Made by a program: the position numbers and the translations under genes | In this document: positions 61,675 through 64,000 of the stretch, piece after piece | How positions within the stretch are numbered: the stretch's first letter is position 1 | Layout: each line of letters starts with the position of its first letter | Source of the DNA: Zygnema cylindricum | Lineage: Eukaryota > Streptophyta > Zygnematophyceae > Zygnematales > Zygnemataceae | NCBI GenBank assembly: GCA_037447655.1 | Contig: JBBHKE010000121.1 | Location: 124,001 to 188,000 of the forward strand | Direction: 5' to 3' | DNA: 64,000 nucleotides | Notes under the pieces: model-generated | The model's database searches: none | What the model saw: only the letters and a program-made list of their open reading frames with translations | What the model was told of the DNA's origin: nothing

Positions 61675-61682
61675 GTAAACAA

Positions 61683-62902
61683 GCTTTGACATACGTATTC
61701 CAATTTGATAAGAACCACGTAAGTTTATGATAATATAACGAAAATCATCATTTTTTTTACAAACAGACCAATTTAAATGTGAAATTTGTATGCTTATAAT
61801 GTCATTGAACCCCTAAAACCTCCTTTTCTTCACAAACTCTATTGTTGTTTTTAACGATTGTTTTTTCAGCTTTGTTTAAAGTGGACTCGCGTCCACTTTG
61901 TACGAAGGCACCATGGCTTCTTCACGTGTGAAAATTTGCATGGTAGTCCATCGTCGCACAAAAAATTATTGTCCACGTGTAAAAATTATACTCCCTAGAT
62001 GGCGAGCCACCTCCTAGAGGTGGACATGGCTAACGACCTCCCGAAGGTGGGGTAGCCATCTACAGAGCGCAGATGGAGCGTTTGCTTCGCAAATCTTGGC
62101 AGGACCTTTTAGTAATGTTATTTTTCCAAAAAATGAAACAGTACATCATGGTACGAAAAGTACAGACTTTTTTAAACAACCTCACTTTTTCACAGATAGA
62201 AACTCATAGCTTTTTCCTACCGGAAAAAAATTTACTTCAACAACAGACAGGCGTTCGAATAATGTACGGCTTTCCGAGCACCGACTTTGTTATTCTCGAA
62301 AGTTCTCGGAAAACCGTACAATAGAACTTCCTCAAACTATTTGAGGATATTGAAGTCAGGTTAATGTTGCGTCTTTCTATGAACCGGGCCAACGGTAAAC
62401 CCATAAGCTGACGAAGCAAAAACAACATCCGAACGGCTATTTCATTGTTTTTGCGCGAGGGGGACGTATTAGTAAGTTTGAAAAACTGTAGGTTTGTTTT
62501 CGCGCCTATGTTTGAAGACATCGAAGCGTGTGACGTGTCATAGAACACCTTCAATCGGAGTTACGTGCCAAAATGTTGGTGTGAAGAAAACTCGTTTTCC
62601 AATGAGTTATGGGAAAATCATCGGAATGGGCAAAAAATTACAAATGCTCCGGTGGGAATAGGCTATCAATCGTACTACACGCTGAACGAAATAACAAGTC
62701 CCCCACATTTTCCGGCGGCTGTACAGATCATTCGTCTTTTCACAGTCCAGTTTTGTGCGTTATCGCTATTTTAGAGAAAAGTACGGTTTTTACCCAAAAC
62801 AGTCGTTTTGCGGGCCTATAGATATACGAATATGCAATTTGTACTAGAGCTTTACTTTTTTGCGCACCTTTCGTTCTTTTTGATGTTTTGTATAGTTAAA
62901 TT
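61683..62902. other. Stretch without recognised gene, with short palindromes
   Basis: Contains AAAGTGGACTCGCGTCCACTTT (about 61879-61900) and CCACCTCCTAGAGGTGG (about 62010-62026), both able to form hairpins. Open frames up to about 105 codons show no known domain. Confidence 0.4.
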
Positions 62903-63450
62903 AGGGAATTGATCATGAAAGTGACTATTTTGGTTGCGCACAGTCACTTACGTCATTTTGTAAAAAATTGTACGTTTGAAGTACATATTGGTACAAATAA
63001 AGCACCGTTGAGTACAAATTCGACGATCAATCGGTTGGACAACTTTGACTTTCAAAATATTGTGTCAACCGCTTAAAATTTTGACGCGCTTGCGAACGTC
63101 GACCGTCATAATAAAATTAGCAATTCACATGATCGATGAACGTTTACGGTAACAGAACTGCGGCAGCCACATGTAAATAAAAGTGTTGCAGACAGTCACT
63201 TTGTGTCGTTACGTGAGCCCCACGGTGAAAACACTTAGCCGCAAAATTAAAATTTAATCGTCTAAGCGTTACATTGAACTTAGACACAAAGTGAAACGAA
63301 ACCTCTTTAAACTGAAGTACTATGAAGTCTTGTACGGAAAAATTAAACGCACGAAACGAAAAAAAACTTTGTAAACTATATTAAAACGTTCCAGCGTAAA
63401 AATATCAATTAAAATTGAATGAATAAAATCCGTGTCGTCACGCGCGGCAA
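62903..63450. mobile_element. Half of a foldback-type element related to 22949-24953
   Basis: Starts GGGAATTGATCATGAAAGTG and follows 22949-23460 in order: TTGAAGTAC, GACGGT/CGACGATCAATC, CGAACGTCGACCGTCAT, CACATGTAAATAAA and CTTAGCCGCAAAATT. The matching right half was not found. Confidence 0.7.
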
Positions 63451-63479
63451 AATCGAGCCACACTTTCTACATATCAACA

Positions 63480-64000
63480 TTCTTACATTGACAACGAAAT
63501 GTTATGATATTGGGCGAATCGGCATCGGCTGAAATCGTGAAACTCTTTGTGCTCCATTGTCCCCAAAAATCGTAGATCCAAAAGAAACTAATCTTGGTAG
63601 TGCCGACTCCAAGTTGATATAAACCCAAATGACTGACCCCTTGACAATCAAAAACCCATTATTGCTTCACCCCTTTGAAATAAGACTTTATGTGTGCTCA
63701 GTTCCACCACAGAATGCAAAGTTAGAATATGAGTTTTGGACACATTCACCCACTTTGACTTTCCCTTAGAAATGCAGCCACCCTGGCAAGCAAAAACTCT
63801 GACCGACTACACCCTTGGGTAGCCTAGGCTCCTCTGAGTCCGCAGCAAAAAGAATCACTGAAAATGGTGCAGTAAATTGATAGTTATGAATGGTCAAAGA
63901 TGACCTTTTGTACAGGAGCTCTCTCGGAGAGAGGCTGCTACCTACTAAATTTTCTAAGTCCTATCTCTCTCTCTAAAACTTTATCTACTGACGTACGGCA
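63480..64000 (-). mobile_element. Edge of a second copia-type element (minus strand)
   Basis: The reverse complement of 63803-64000 matches 55228-55430 closely, including CTCTCTCC, TTTTCAGTGATTCTTTTTGC and CGGACTCAG. A possible gag start MEHKEFHDFSRC lies at 63557 on the minus strand. The element runs out of the window and its interior is cut short at the low-coordinate side. Confidence 0.65.

Overview
This is nuclear DNA from a streptophyte (a land plant or a close algal relative). The evidence is a plant-type PLAC8 gene, an LRR receptor kinase with 72-nt LRR exons, two exons that look like the chloroplast NDH ferredoxin-like subunit PNSB3, tRNA-iMet-primed LTR retrotransposons, and hAT and other small inverted-repeat elements. 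Introns are GT-AG and often kilobases long. The species cannot be named from the sequence. There are 10-N gaps at 21108-21117 and 54439-54448.

Layout. 0.7-9.3 kb (minus): a multi-exon tyrosine-recombinase-like gene of the Crypton/NDC10 type. Its first exon is split by a Ty3/gypsy element (2709-9086) with 967-bp LTRs that match by eye and an exact 5-bp target duplication. 9.3-11.3 kb: a (GA)n tract, then a hAT-type element carrying a second nested hAT-type element, then a small element with a 9-bp duplication. 11.3-20.6 kb: mostly sequence without recognisable genes, plus two exons of a PNSB3-like gene (minus) and a further small element at 19.9 kb. 20.6-25 kb: small elements, including a foldback element whose right end is interrupted by a hAT-type element. 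25.2-33.6 kb (plus): a PLAC8-family gene whose first two exons and promoter side are tandemly duplicated, while exons 3 and 4 are single. 35.2-51.3 kb (minus): a receptor kinase with at least three LRR exons, three hydrophobic segments, a kinase domain with its motifs intact, and a tail of nearly 400 residues. An LTR element without gag or pol sits in one of its introns (41.5-46.6 kb). 46.6-54.4 kb is dominated by kilobase-long polypyrimidine or polypurine tracts that change strand polarity near 51.49 kb. 54.6-59.5 kb: a tRNA-like fragment and a decayed Ty1/copia element. 59.5-64 kb: no recognised gene, a hAT-type copy, a relative of the 22.9-kb foldback element, and the edge of another copia element.

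The host genes show no functional link to each other. PLAC8 and the receptor kinase converge, with stop codons about 1.5 kb apart. Transposition is the main theme: nested insertions with clean target duplications, one recent insertion into a coding exon, and several non-autonomous derivatives. Exon phases were checked by hand and agree throughout the recombinase, PLAC8 and kinase models, which is the main support for them.
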